Part shown: one piece after another, positions 33,849-45,756 of the stretch
How positions within the stretch are numbered: the first letter of the stretch is position 1
How the letters are laid out: every line of letters starts with the position of its first letter
Source of the DNA: Anisodus tanguticus
Lineage: Eukaryota; Streptophyta; Magnoliopsida; Solanales; Solanaceae
NCBI GenBank assembly: GCA_034509755.1
Contig: CM067548.1
Location: 8,453,188-8,517,187 of the forward strand
DNA length: 64,000 bases
Direction: 5' to 3'
Translations under genes and position numbers: made by a program
Notes under the pieces: model-generated
Seen by the model: only the letters and a program-made list of their open reading frames with translations
Told to the model about the DNA's origin: nothing
The model's database searches: none

Positions 33849-33888
33849 TGTCATGATCTAAATTACTAAGTCGTGCGGGCACCTACCA
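33849..33888 (-). repeat. 5' LTR remnant of the LARD-like array
   Basis: Only about 40 bp match the LTR start (TAAATTACTAAGTCGTGCGG and GCACCTACCAT). The LTR is cut at a 13-bp inverted repeat that begins here (33,888-33,900, ATGTCAAGAATGC) and recurs inverted at 33,976-33,988. Confidence 0.7.
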
Positions 33889-35134
33889 TGTCAAGAATGC
33901 TAGCGGATATCTCTGTTGGTCTGACAATTTCCATTGTCCTTATCTGGTTACTACCCCTTAACATACCTTTCTAGCGCATTCTTGACATTCTTAAACTTAT
34001 GGGCCCCCTTTTCTTGCTTCTTTACATAAGTATCCCGAGCTTTATCCACTGTTACTCTCATATACACTCTCACTACGAGTCATCGCACCTTTCAATCCAA
34101 TTTACGACGTTACTTGGTACAATGGCTTTTCACAAATCTCCTTGTCCTGACATAATCAGATCCTTCCTCGCCCAATTACTCAATCATATTTTTCTTACCT
34201 TTCCGTTCTAGGTTATCTCGGGGGTTTCTTGTCATTGATGTATTCCTCACCCCGACTTTTTAAATATCAAAGGTCTGATACCTCAAACCAACAAATTCTT
34301 ATCCCTCCTTTTTCACTAAGTATATTTACATTGTCTTGGTGTAATCACACCTTAATACGAACTATAGTTATAGGTTCGTTCACTTCCCTTATTCTCATTA
34401 CAGTCCACCTTTCTATTGTTGGAATACATACTTCTATTTTAATATTTCGTCATACCCCTCATTCATAGTAACTAAATATTTTCGCTTTTCTTTATTCATC
34501 TCTTGGTCATCCCCAGGTTCTCATCATTTTTTATTTCAATAAACTATTCTTATCTGGTCTCTTTACTTTATTGTCTATAGTATGCTTTGCATTACTAGCA
34601 CCCCGATACATAACTTTCAACGGTAAGCGATATAACTTCTTTATGACTAGACACATGGACTTGTACTGTCTTCTATTATCATGGGTAACTATCCTGATAT
34701 AACTTGGGGTCACTATTCTGAGTGAGTCACCCTACTCATTTCCCTCAAATGTCACCACATCTGGCCTTGATATAACCTATTTGAAGAAATCCATTCACAT
34801 TAACAACATCATGGGGTCATCTCTACTTCCTTACACAAGGCATGACTATTGGGTCACGTGCTCATGAAATTTTCTTTCGGTCACTTCCATAAAGTCATCG
34901 CGAAACACGTAGATTTTTATAATCCCTTTTTAAATCTTATAACAATACTCTCACATGCCACCTCTGTAACTTCTCTTCAGCTCACCATTTTGTTCTTTAA
35001 ACTTGGGTTTTCATAAAATTATCAGGGTAATGAAATATCACAATTTTAGAATTTTGCCTGCCAATATTGTTTGAAAGGGAGGATCATATTATCTATTCTT
35101 TTACAAAGTCGATGGGGTTTTACTTTCTCCCAGT
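33889..35134. other. Unassigned sequence, possibly degenerate gypsy internal DNA
   Basis: No protein similarity was found on either strand. Because it lies immediately 3' (minus strand) of a gypsy gag-protease fragment, it may be the decayed remainder of that element, but no RT or integrase motif was seen. The short open frames lack recognisable features. Confidence 0.3.
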
Positions 35135-36059
35135 CTACCAAAATATATATATTAGGAATTTAACTAGCATCTCACTTATATAGTCATAACCTATTCCCGT
35201 TGGAGTATCTAATTCCCCAAGTGATGCCATACAACTAATTCCTAAAATAAGGGGAAAATCAATATTTTTCAACACCAACAAGTCGATGCAAAGTCCATAC
35301 GAGGTAAATATGTCAAAAATAATATAACAATAGCATACCTCGGATAGCACCGGGGCATGAGCTTTATCTGCTCCATTACCCTTGTCTTTACCGATCAACC
35401 CTGGACATTCACGTACCTTGTGGCCTTGTCTGTCACACCAATAACAAACCCTTGTACCCTTACAGAACAGTCCCATATGTATCCGACCACACTACCTGCA
35501 AGTTGGTCGGGATGGCCTCACTCGACCTACACTTCTCTAACCCAAAGACATTGGGGTCTGTGAACCCTGCCTCAGCTTACCCGAAAACTCTTATTATACT
35601 CAATCTATCGCAAAGGTCCAAACTACGGATCATATAACTATAATTGTAGCCATACGGTCATTCATTGTACTTACCAACTATTATATCCCTTTTGGCCCTT
35701 GCATCACCCTCTGCTAGGTCAAACCATGTAATTATCGATGGTCTCTGACCGAAAATCTCTCTAGGCTGTGAACTTTCTAACCTTCAAGGGGCCTATCCAT
35801 ATGAGATGCTATGGGATAGTGACATGCCTGGGAAGCAACCAACTGAGTCAGCACCTATATTGATTTCCTAATATCCTTATCAGATGGAGCCGGCAGTAGA
35901 ACTGGTAAGATGGGAGCTTCCCTCAGGTCCTTCTGGCACTATTGGAGTCAAAGATACATGAAAAGGTGACTCACTCGCACCTTATAATGGATCTGTCTCG
36001 ATAGGGGGTGTGCTACTCGCATCCCCTCTTAACTTATCCTTAATCTTACTGCTAGTCAT
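35135..36059 (-). pseudogene. Ty3/gypsy gag with CCHC zinc knuckle, degenerate
   Basis: The start codon is at 36,059 (MTSSKIKDKLRGDASSTPP), followed by several in-frame stops and shifts. Intermediate pieces such as EGDARAKRDIIVGKYN suggest the gag core. The best part is 35,476-35,135: CYWCDRQGHKVRECP is a C-x2-C-x4-H-x4-C zinc knuckle. Further on, DLLVLKNIDFPLILGISCMA and SLGELDTP resemble the end of a gypsy protease domain (D-LGMDWL-type). The primer-binding site and LTR lie just upstream (36,274 and beyond), giving the order LTR-PBS-gag-PR. Pol is not recognisable. Confidence 0.7.
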
Positions 36060-36273
36060 AGATTTAATAGAATAAGACATCGCTGGAATCACAAACATGA
36101 TAAGAGTTACGAAAAGAGCTCTTACAACCCAGGTCTAGAGCACGATTCGAGATAAAAAAGAAGGGTAACCATCCTAAATGTCATGTAGCCTCTTGTATAT
36201 AAGTGTGGTGCACAACACACTCATAAACAAGACTCTACTGGACATGGCCTGTAGACTCCCTAGGATAGACCTA

Positions 36274-36286
36274 CTCTGATACCAAA
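36274..36286 (-). promoter_or_regulatory. Primer-binding site of a gypsy element
   Basis: The minus strand reads TTTGGTATCAGAG directly after the LTR-like end GGGGTATGATAAA. It matches the initiator tRNA-Met complement and lies about 215 bp upstream of the gag start codon, consistent spacing. Confidence 0.75.
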
Positions 36287-38350
36287 TTTATCATACCCCA
36301 ACCTTAGGGGGGTGAGGGGAGTGTGGCCAGCACCCAACATTCGAAGGCCCAAACGTATCAACTGTAATACCTAAACTATATGACACGAAGTGTGGGCCGA
36401 GAAAGCCTCCATATAACAACCGTAAGATTGAAATTTTAATACCCTGAATGTAAAAAAGGCCCAACAAAACATATATATACATAAGCTAAGGCCAACAAGA
36501 CCGTCTCAAATATATCAATAACTGACATGGGCCGATAAGGCCTTACAAGACAAATACACAACCTCTAGTCTACAAGCCTCTACGATTACTAATATGTGTC
36601 ATTAATTCGGGACAAGGCCCCAACATACCCAAAATAATCATATACATATGCAGTAGGGCCTACTGACTATGTATCACAACTCCAGAGAAGTGGAGTGCGA
36701 CAACCAATAGCTGAAAGTAGATGTCCTACCGTGGAGGTTAGGGGCATGTCTATATGTACCTACATACATGAAAACAACATCCTCGAAAGGGATGTTAGTG
36801 AGAAAGAATGTACTGAAGATGTAAGGTATGCAAAATACATAAATAAAGAACGTAATGGAAGAGAAGAGTACAAAATGTCAACATGAAACTCAGAAAAGGC
36901 CGATGGGGTAAACTCATCATAAACTGCCCGACCATTTAGGACGCAGTAATATCTGCCCAATTGATCAGTGGTATGCACATATAAGTGTCTGCATGGATGA
37001 CTATAGTGGGGCGAAGTAAGAAAATAGATACATATATATAATTGCAATGCAAGACAGACCTCAAGGGACACTATGAATAGAGTTGGAGTGACCTATGGTC
37101 GTTATCCTTCGAATATCGTTATGAAATCATAAACAACGACCGTTACAATCCAACCCTAGTTCTCTGAATCAATCGTATCATAAGGAATATCATAAGATGT
37201 GAATGAGAGTTCAGAAAAGTAACATACTAGAATCATAAGCAATAACAGAAGGGAAACACAAGATAACCAAGCTACCAAGAATGGAATCGTTCATCTATAT
37301 TTCATTTCAATTTTGGTCTAAAATAAGATCATTCCAAATAAGGGAAAAGCCTTACATACCTTGTCATTTTACCTATCAAAGTCCCACACATACTCGTATG
37401 CTCTACGAATGATTATCTACATTATACGAATGATTTGTATTAATAGTTAATCCATAGCTTATAAGGAAGTTCATTTAGTCATTTCGTCAAACAACTTGTG
37501 TGCATAACTTGTAAGATCATTTGTAGCTTGAACTCTACATATATCCTTACAACAATCTTTACTACAACTTCTACTCATCACCATGATTTCATCCATAACT
37601 CCACAACCTCATATCAGATCCTCAAATCATACAAAAATGTCCACAACAACCAAGCTCATCCTCAAAGTCCATAAACAATTGTTCTTCAAGAACCCTTAAA
37701 TAATTCTATTTTAAACATTTGTATGATCTTAAGAATAAGATGTAAGAGATGAAACATACCTTAAAATACCAGAGGTACTTCAATTCCAAGATTGCTTCAT
37801 CCCCAAGTATCCTCCAAGCTACAATGAAATGAAAGACGATTCTATGATAGCCACGAGATATCTTACATTGCGTTTACTTGATTTGTTCTTGGTTATTACC
37901 TTGGATCATAAGAGATTCTTATAGAGTGTATGGGATCTGGTTAGGGTTGTGTAAGTGTGATGAAATGATATTTAAATTGAATAAGGCTATTTATTGGGGG
38001 GAAAGAAAGTTTGCACCAACATATCTCGTGATAGGTCCTACGACTCGCAGGACCTTCTTGCATCTCTCAAGACATGTCCTGAGCCCTAGAAATTCCTGTC
38101 AAATCCTGATACAGCTCTACGTCTCGCAAAAACTTCATGCGAGTTGCAGGTTGTGTCCTGCGATTCGTAGAGGGCTCCAAGAGGTGACGTAGGGAAGAAC
38201 TTTTGTCGAAACCTATTTATTTTTATATGATAAGTCTTAAACCTTCCTGAAACTTACTCAATACATATGTAAACCTTCATAAACCTCTTAGAGGGGTCTT
38301 ACCATCTCTTAGCCTATGTTGTCTATGTTACAATAGTGAATACGCATGAA
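36287..38350 (-). repeat. 5' LTR-like region of the 35-38 kb gypsy element
   Basis: It abuts the primer-binding site. Its inner end (plus strand CATACCCCAACCTTAGGGGG, then GTGTGGCCAGCACCCAACAT) resembles the LTR at 47,883 (GGTGTGGCCGGCACCCGGTG), so the two belong to related families. The outer boundary is uncertain: no clean TG end or target duplication was found, and the end near 38,350 is an estimate. No gene lies inside; short open frames have no motif. Confidence 0.5.
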
Positions 38351-38704
38351 AACACGAGGTGTATCATACTGCATAGGTAATAGTGAGTATTTTGAAACCA
38401 AACCTCACCACTAGTTTATTAAAGTCGATCAATGATAATTACTTGGTACACATGGATGTATATACACATACTACACATAATTCACTTTGCATTCAAATAC
38501 TAATCCTTGTGGTAGTGGTGTTCATGAGCGTGCATAGATCTTGGCTTGAGGCTATTTAGGGGGAGCTACTTGGTGTTTTCTAATGCCATAGACTCCTATT
38601 TATATTTTACTAGCGTTATATTTATATTCTACAATGTATTTCGCATTTGAGACTTATGTATTTGATCAATTTAGATGCTCTTACCTCGTATCATCAGTTC
38701 TTGA
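38351..38704. other. Unassigned AT-rich spacer
   Basis: No coding or repeat match was recognised. It may be internal or leader sequence of a retroelement (GGGGGAGCTACTTGGTGTTTTC resembles gypsy untranslated regions I have seen), but this is weak. Confidence 0.25.
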
Positions 38705-41660
38705 TGTAATGACCTATTCAGTCATTACATTCATTTTGACTATTTTTCCCCTTGTTGACCCAATCCTCGAAGTTATCAGACGATTCTAGTGGAAGTTGAG
38801 AAATTAGAACCTTAAAGTATGCAAGTGTTGATAAATAGTTAACTTTTGTGTGAATGTACCTTTTTTCATAATTTCATCAATTCTGTGAGGTCTGGAGGGT
38901 TTTTATGACTTGGTGGGATGATTGGTTCAGTTCCCGAGGCATTCGGGAGCATTTTTGGCTATTTGTTGGAAAACTAGTTTAGCCTATTGACGGCTGACTC
39001 ATAGAATTAGAACTTCGATGGAAATTCTGAGACCACAAATGAGTCTGTAGCGTGTCTTTACATATGTTTATATATCTGGTTTTTGTCGGAAAGGTCTCGA
39101 GTGATTATCGAATTTCGGGTTGAAATTATATAAGTATGGGATTTTTTGGTTTTATGGTGTTCACATTGGGGCGAGCCTTAATGCACCCCAGCAGACCGAG
39201 ATCGAATTGAAGGTTTGTGATTTTTCAAGGGACTGCAAGTGTGAGTTTGTGAGCATCGATGCGGGTTCTGTTGCAATGGGCCTCTGGCCGCTGCAGCGGA
39301 CGACGGAATTTCCAGAATGTTTTTAAGTGGGTTAAAACCCTTCATTTCCCCCATCTCAAAAATATTCCTCCAAAGCACCTTTGAGGTGATTCCAAACATA
39401 TTTTAGGGATTTATTCTTTTGGTAAGCTCTTTTAGCATTGTTTTACCCTTCTTTAACTGTTTTAAGTAGATTTAATGATAGAAACAACCTAGAAATCTAA
39501 TTGGGGAAGAAGAGTTCATCATAGTTAGGGTTTGATTAATGATTAAGCTTACAAATGGAAATTTATTGATGGGTTATACTATTCTAAGCTTGGGGTTCAC
39601 TAATTAATAGTTGTTAGGCTTGAATTTTTCCTTTTCTTAATGAAATTGATTGTTGGAACGACTAGGGTTTATACCCAAAATTTAGGGGGTTTGCTTGTAA
39701 GAAAAATTGACCTAATCGTAAGTTCTTCTACCTCTATAAGCCAATTTTTCACTTTCATCCCTAATCGGTTTGGATTCAAAGGAATAGTATAGTATTTTGG
39801 GTGTTATTGGTTTCATTATCTAACTTAGATTTTGATAGTATTAGACTTTGAGTATGACCGTGATCCACGGAAGGAAAAGGCTCAAGTGTGATCGTTGTGA
39901 CTCCCACTCAGCATTCTAGGTAGGTTACGACTTGCCTTCTGGTTTGACTTTGATTAGATAAGCGTATGTATAGCTAGATATTATTGGAGAAAGCATGTAC
40001 GCCTTCGGGTATGAAGTTGGGATGGATTACTTAGGTTGGCTATGGTTGACTGATTTGTGAACTTATTATCTCTTGGCATTTATTGGCTTGACTATTTAGT
40101 GTTGACCTTGGACTTGCACTTAGTTTCCATATCCTGATTTTGATATAGTTATGTCTCATTTATCTTGGTATTATCATGGATAGAGGGAAAGACTTGACAT
40201 GATACTGATATTGTGATATGTGTCCATGTATGGCCCGATTGGGATTTTGATTATGATTTACACTTGAGATTGATACATGCATATCATTCATACAAATTCT
40301 ATATGTTACTTTGTTGTGAACTGTGACTTGACATTAATAATGATAAGAGGGAAAGTGAAACATCAGAGGCTTCTTATTATAGTGTTTGCTACGCGTTTAT
40401 TTCGTAAGGCCTCTCTTGCATATACAATTGTTATTACCTATGTGGTACGAAAGGAAAGTGTTTAGGATGTGGCATTATACAGATTTGGAAATAATTTCAT
40501 ATTGGTAGTTGATTTACGCATGTTGTTATGTTTATTCATCTCATGATTAGTGTTGAATTTGACATTCTTACATGCATTCATCCTCATTTCCATAATACAT
40601 TGACATTACTTATAATTGGTGTGATGATGATTTATTGATACATTGACATTACCTGAAATCGGCATGATGGTGATAAGTGAGAAAGAAACAACATTGATTC
40701 TTATGACATATTGATTGCGTAGCCATTCTAGTTTGTGTGATGTGAAATTGCTAGCAGTGTGGTAGGTAAAAGAGTCATCTCCAAGCTGTGCGATACTGAG
40801 TGACTGGTAAATGGACTTCGCGAGTCGCCCATGGGTCATGACTACTGGGACAATGATATATTCCACCCGGAGCATTTATGTACGTTATGAGATAGTTAGT
40901 CAGTGCATTGTATTGCATCACATATCCATTCACATTACCTCTACTCATATCTCTTATTCTGGTTGTTATTTTCATTGTGTTGTGTGATGTGGTTCAGCCT
41001 TGATTTCTAAATTGTTAATTCACTTGCTATGGTTTTTGCTTGTTAATCTCGTACTTAGACACCTGATGGATTCGAGGACTAGTGATTTCACCTAGGCTAT
41101 GACTGTAGAGTATTGAGTTCTAGTGTAATTCACCTTACTGTAAATCTTACATGGGTGTACTTAGTAATTACTTCATTTTCATATCTTTTGGATTCTGACT
41201 AGATTATCTATAATTGGGTTGATTATTCCTGGACAATGATATTACTTGTACTTGATTGTTAGCATGTTTATCCTTCAGTTTCTCTTTTATATATATGTTA
41301 GCTAACTGTTGTAGGCCTATGATACCTACTAGTACATAGTATTTTTATTGATATTACTCTGGCTACACCTTTTTTGGGGTGTAGAGTTGTTGCAGGAACT
41401 TCAGCGAGGTTCGATTAGCCTTTAAGGATCTCATGGAGTTCATCTAGATTTTCTGTTTAATTCACTTTCTAGACAGAAATGTAATCAGGTTGTAGTTGTA
41501 ACCTTCATTCAAGTTTTATACTTAGGAGCACTTATACTATTCAGACCAGATCCTTTGGGTAGTTGTTATTTTCCACATTATCATATATCTATGTTTTTAG
41601 ACTTCTATTGTTCTTCTTATTTATTTATGTAGTTGGTGAATCTTTAAGGGACGGGTTTGA
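38705..41660 (+). repeat. LTR C of the LARD-like family, inverted and truncated
   Basis: The same LTR as A1, A2 and D but on the plus strand. It starts with the hairpin TGTAATGACCTATTCAGTCA-TTACA and proceeds through CGACGATT/TAGTGGAAGTTGAG, the CCGCTGCAGCGGACGACGG block (about 39,289), GAGTATGACC, GGTTGTAGTTGTAACCTTCA and finally CTTTAAGGGACGGGTTTG. Similarity stops at about 41,660, roughly 60 bp before the expected LTR end, and no primer-binding site or internal region follows. It is therefore a truncated solo LTR or a broken element. It forms long inverted repeats with A2 and D. Confidence 0.8.
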
Positions 41661-42679
41661 AATATCGACGAACGATTCCATTCTTGGTAGCTTCAGCGAG
41701 GTTCGGTTCGGTTTGAAATTTTGAATTTTGAATCATTGAATTGAGAGGTGGGTTTGAGTTAACTAAGAGTACACTTTGATCCTGAGGTGTCCTAAAATTA
41801 TGGAATTATTTTCACTAGATTAATTTGAACTCATTATTCATTATTTTAAATAGATTTATACCATTGGAGATTCTTTGAGCGGAGTTTGACTATGCTTCAA
41901 GAGAGGTTTTCTTATTGATTATGAGTCAAGTGAGACTTTAATTCCTAGTTTTCCTACTTTTTCTTAAGAGCATGAGATATGTGTTGCTTGTATGCATTTA
42001 AACCTTCTAAATCATGAGAGCGGGTGAGCATGTGCTAGGTTGGCTACTCTTGAAGTATCTAGATTAGGTTGTGAGGGTCCTAACTTGTGTTGTTACAATG
42101 TTTGATACTTTGAGCAGTTTTTTTTTTGATTTTTTGTGATTTTTCTTAGTTGTTTAGCATGCTTATCAATTAATTGGTTCCAACTCTTGGATATTTTTTC
42201 TTCTGATATATGCTTAGTTGTTTAACATGCATTGTCACATAGTTAGTGAACACAAAAAACATAGGCATGATGATGTCATAAGGACTAATAGTGGATATAG
42301 ATGGTACAAGGTAAGACATGAGGTTGATGCACTATGACAGACGTGTTAGACAAGCACCTACAACACCGAAGATGAGTAAGACATGTGTTTGATGATGCAT
42401 TACGTCAGGCTAGTAAGACGATAGCCTATGACCCATAGCAGTTCTGGTAATATATATAGTAGTTTATATATCATGTCTACATGTTTTACTTATATTTATA
42501 ATTTTCAGCTCAGTTGTTTTACTTATATTTTTACATTTGTACTTGTAATGATAGATTGAAGTGTTTTATCTAATACCATTGATTTCTAAAGACTTAATCG
42601 AATGGTAGGCAGGGAGAAGAAGTGATGATTTTATTGGGTCTTTTAGACTCACAATTATTGCGTATGTAAGTGCAGTAGG
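41661..42679. other. Unassigned sequence
   Basis: No coding motif, LTR or terminal repeats were recognised in this ~1 kb. It lies between the truncated LTR C and the satellite. Confidence 0.3.
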
Positions 42680-44325
42680 TGGGGTTAAGTTACTAATTAA
42701 TCATTGACTCCAGCTAGCAATAAATCTGATCTAGTTGAGATGAGCCACCCCTAGACTTTGGAGGCGAGTTTAGTTCCTATTATTTACTTTAAGTCTATTC
42801 TTTTTTTATCAAGATGCATAGCAGATCAGTTGTGCTTCTAGTGCTTCATGACTTAGTTCAGTTACTAATTAATCATTGACTCCAGCTAGCAATAAATCTG
42901 ATTTAGTTAAGATGAGCCACCACTAGACTTTGGAGACGAGTTTAGTTCCTATTATTTACTTTAAGTCTATTCTTTTTTTATCAAGATGCATAGCAGATCA
43001 GTTGTGCTCCTAGTGCTTCATGACTTAGTTCAGTTACTAATTAATCATTGACTCCAGCTAGCAATAAATCTGATCTAGTTAAGATGAGACACCCCTAGAC
43101 TTTGTAGGCGTTTAGTTTAGTTCCTATTATTTACTTTAAGTCTATGACTTAGTTTTTTTATCAAGATCCATAGCAATAAAGATCTAGTTAAGATAGACTT
43201 TGTAGGCGAGTTTAGTTCCTATTATTTACTTTAAGTCTATTCTTCTAGTGCTTCATGACTTAGTTCTTTGGAGGCGAGTTTAGTTCCTATTAGTTACTAA
43301 TTAATCATTGACTCTTCATGACTTAGCTAGCAATCAATCTGATCTAGTTAAGATGAGCCACCCCTAGACTTTGGAGGCGAGTTTAGTTCCTATTATTTAC
43401 TTTAAGTCTATTCTTTTTTTATCAAGATGCATAGCGAGTTTAGATCGGTTATCAAGATGCATAGCAGATCAGTTGTGCTTTCCTAGTGCTTCATGACTTA
43501 GTTCAGTTACTAATTAATCATTGACTCCAGCTAGCAATAAATCTGATCTAGTTAAGATGAGCCACCCCTAGACTTTGGAGGCGAGTTTAGTTCCTATTAT
43601 TTACTTTAAGTCTATTCTTTTTTTATCAAGATGCATAGATCGGTTGTGCTTGCTTCATGACTTAGTTGTTACTAATTAATCATTGACTTAGTGCGATCTA
43701 GTTAAGATGAGCCACCCCTAGACTTTGGAGGCGAGTTTAGTTCCTATTATTTACTTTAATTATTCTTTTTTTATCAAGATCATCGGTTGTGCTTTGTGCT
43801 TGACTTAGTTCGGTTACTAATTAATCATTGACTCCAGCTAGCAATAAATCTGATCTAGTTAAGATGAGCCACCCCTAGACTTTGTAGGCGAGTTTAGTTC
43901 CTATTATTTACTTTAAGTCTATTTTTTTTATCAAGATGCATAGCAGATCAGTTGTGCTTCTAGTGCTTCATGACTTAGTTCAGTTACTAATTAATCATTG
44001 ACTCCAGCTAGCAATAAATCTGATCTAGTTAAGATGAGCCACCCCTAGACTTTGTAGGCGAGTTTAGTTCCTATTATTTACTTTAAGTCTATTCTTTTTT
44101 TATCAAGATGCATAGCAGATCAGTTGTGCTTCTAGTGCTTCATGACTTAGTTCAGTTACTAATTAATCATTGACTCCAGCTAGCAATAAATTTGATCTAG
44201 TTAAGATGAGCCACCACTAGACTTTGGAGACGAGTTTAGTTCCTATTATTTACTTTAAGTCTATTCTTTTTTTTATCAAGATGCATCGCAGATCAGTTGT
44301 GCTTCTAGTGCTTCATGACTTAGTA
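42680..44325. repeat. Satellite, ~172-bp units, about 9 copies, scrambled centre
   Basis: Units contain CTAATTAATCATTGACTCCA, AATAAATCTGATCTAGTTAA, CACCCCTAGACTTTGGAGGC, TAGTTCCTATTATTTACTTT and CATAGCAGATCAGTTGTGCT. The word GTTACTAATTAATCATTGAC starts near 42,689, 42,861, 43,033, 43,293, 43,506, 43,668, 43,813, 43,983 and 44,155. Spacing is 172, 172, 260, 213, 162, 145, 170 and 172. The outer units are regular and very similar. The central ones (about 43,140-43,815) contain internal deletions and short pieces of the unit in altered order. Confidence 0.95.
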
Positions 44326-44639
44326 TCTTGTTGGGGTTTATGGGTTGACTTTTTCTACTTTGTTTTTCGTTCCACACATATTTATATTAAGACAGTTTAA
44401 ATAACATGGGAATTTTACCAGAAATTTTTTTCCGCAGATAATTCTTGCAGATTTTCATGCGAAAATCTTCAAATTCCTCAATTTTAGATTATTTTTATAC
44501 AATTTTTCTAGATAAATCCGCAGGTAAATTTGGCGTCATTTAGTTCCAAGATATTGCCTGGGGAATTATTTGAGAAAAATAATCCTCAAGTATCATTTTC
44601 ATAGGTAATTTCGCAGGTAAACGATAAAATACATGAAAA
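44326..44639. other. AT-rich spacer between two tandem arrays
   Basis: No gene. It contains diverged precursors of the downstream 80-bp repeat (e.g. CGCAGGTAAATTTGG, GGGGAATTATTTGAG), so the array probably fades out here. Confidence 0.4.
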
Positions 44640-45060
44640 CAAATATTTTCTTTGTGAATTCGCATGAAATTCCCCTAGTAACAATACTTGCAAATTTACA
44701 TGGGATTTACCTGCGAATTGTATTACCTAGGCACTTACTTGAGGATTTTGTTTCTTAGATTTTACATGAGGATTATTTCTTGAGAATTTACTTGCGAATT
44801 TTAGTACTTAGGCAATTACTCTGAGATTTTGTTGCTGCGTTTTTACCGGGGGATTTACATGCGAATTTGATTACCTAGGCAATTATTTAGGAATATTATT
44901 GTTGCGATTTTACCTGATAATTATTTATTGGGGATTACATGTGAATGTTATTACCTAGAGAATTACTTGGAGATTTTGTTGATGCAATTTATCCTAGGGA
45001 TTATTTCTTGAGGATTTACCTATGAATTTTATTACCTGGGGAATTACATATAAATTTTTG
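44640..45060. repeat. Imperfect ~80-bp tandem repeat
   Basis: The marker TATTACCTAGGCAATTACTT recurs in variant form at about 44,721, 44,801, 44,869, 44,949 and 45,029, spacing 80, 68, 80, 80. Each unit also holds GGATTTACCTGCGAATTTTA- and GAGGATTTTGTTGCTG-like words. Units are well diverged. Sequence is AT-rich with no coding content. Confidence 0.75.
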
Positions 45061-45077
45061 CTTTAATTATTTCATAC

Positions 45078-45345
45078 AGGGGCGGAGCTACATTGCAACG
45101 TGGGGTTCAGACGAACCCAATATCTTTTGTGTAGACCCTGTATTAGTACTAGAAAATATAGTGAAAATATATGAAGATATTACGTGCAAATCCACTAACA
45201 AAAATAACGGATGGTTTAGTGGTGGGGAAGAAGCTAGAAAAAACCCTATGTCCCCATCAGATGTGGGATTGAAACCAGCTCTAGTGTTTCTTTTTTATTT
45301 TTTTAGTTACAATTTTGAGCTTTTATTAATCAAATTCATCAAAAC
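45078..45345 (+). mobile_element. One end of a GGGGCGGAGC-type dispersed element
   Basis: CAGGGGCGGAGCTACATTG resembles the terminal repeat of the hAT-like MITE group also seen at 19,475-20,003. Downstream, GGTTTAGTGGTGGGG and GTGGGATTGAAACC resemble pol III boxes. The opposite end was not found, probably lost next to the LINE 3' end, so this is a tentative partial element. Confidence 0.35.
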
Positions 45346-45756
45346 AAAAAGAAGTATCGAGTGTTAAAAAACATAAAGAAAAGAAAATGAAAACCATCTA
45401 GTCTATACTTTGCCCTATCCTCTTTTGATAAAGTCTCAAAAGGGACTATACATTTTGATAGTATTCTAAAAATGAAAAAAATCATGTGAGCTTCCTTCTT
45501 GGTCTTCACCTGCATTCACAATATCAACCTGATTGTATCTTCCTTATTTTGATTATGATAGAAGGAATTTGAGCCTTTTTCATGTTTAAATTCTTCTTCC
45601 CTTTGCTGGTAGATCTTAAAAGATATGGAATTGTTGCATCCGATCAGTCTGAAAATCCAAGTTAGCTAAGTAATCAGCCAGTTTATTTCTTTCTCTGAAT
45701 ATATTCACCACCTGTATTTGTACTTGCTGCAAGCCGTATTTTATTTCCTCTATCTA

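Larger units (their letters stand above)
24483..33888 (-). mobile_element. LARD-like LTR retrotransposon array: LTR-internal-LTR-internal-LTR
   Basis: In minus-strand order: 5' LTR remnant 33,888-33,849; primer-binding site; internal B 33,848-32,015; LTR A2 32,014 to about 29,050; internal A about 29,040-25,908; LTR A1 25,907-24,483. Internals A and B are collinear repeats: B lacks about 1.4 kb (equivalent to about 26,360-27,900), and A lacks its primer-binding-site end. The middle LTR is shared, as expected after unequal recombination between neighbouring copies. No gag or pol similarity was found in the internal regions on either strand, and stops occur in all frames, so the family looks non-autonomous. 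Calling it LARD-like is an inference from size and lack of coding capacity. Confidence 0.75.

Noticed and set aside
42680..44325. CRISPR-like array of regular repeats
   Set aside because: Units are about 172 bp and near-identical throughout, with no spacers; this is a plant satellite.
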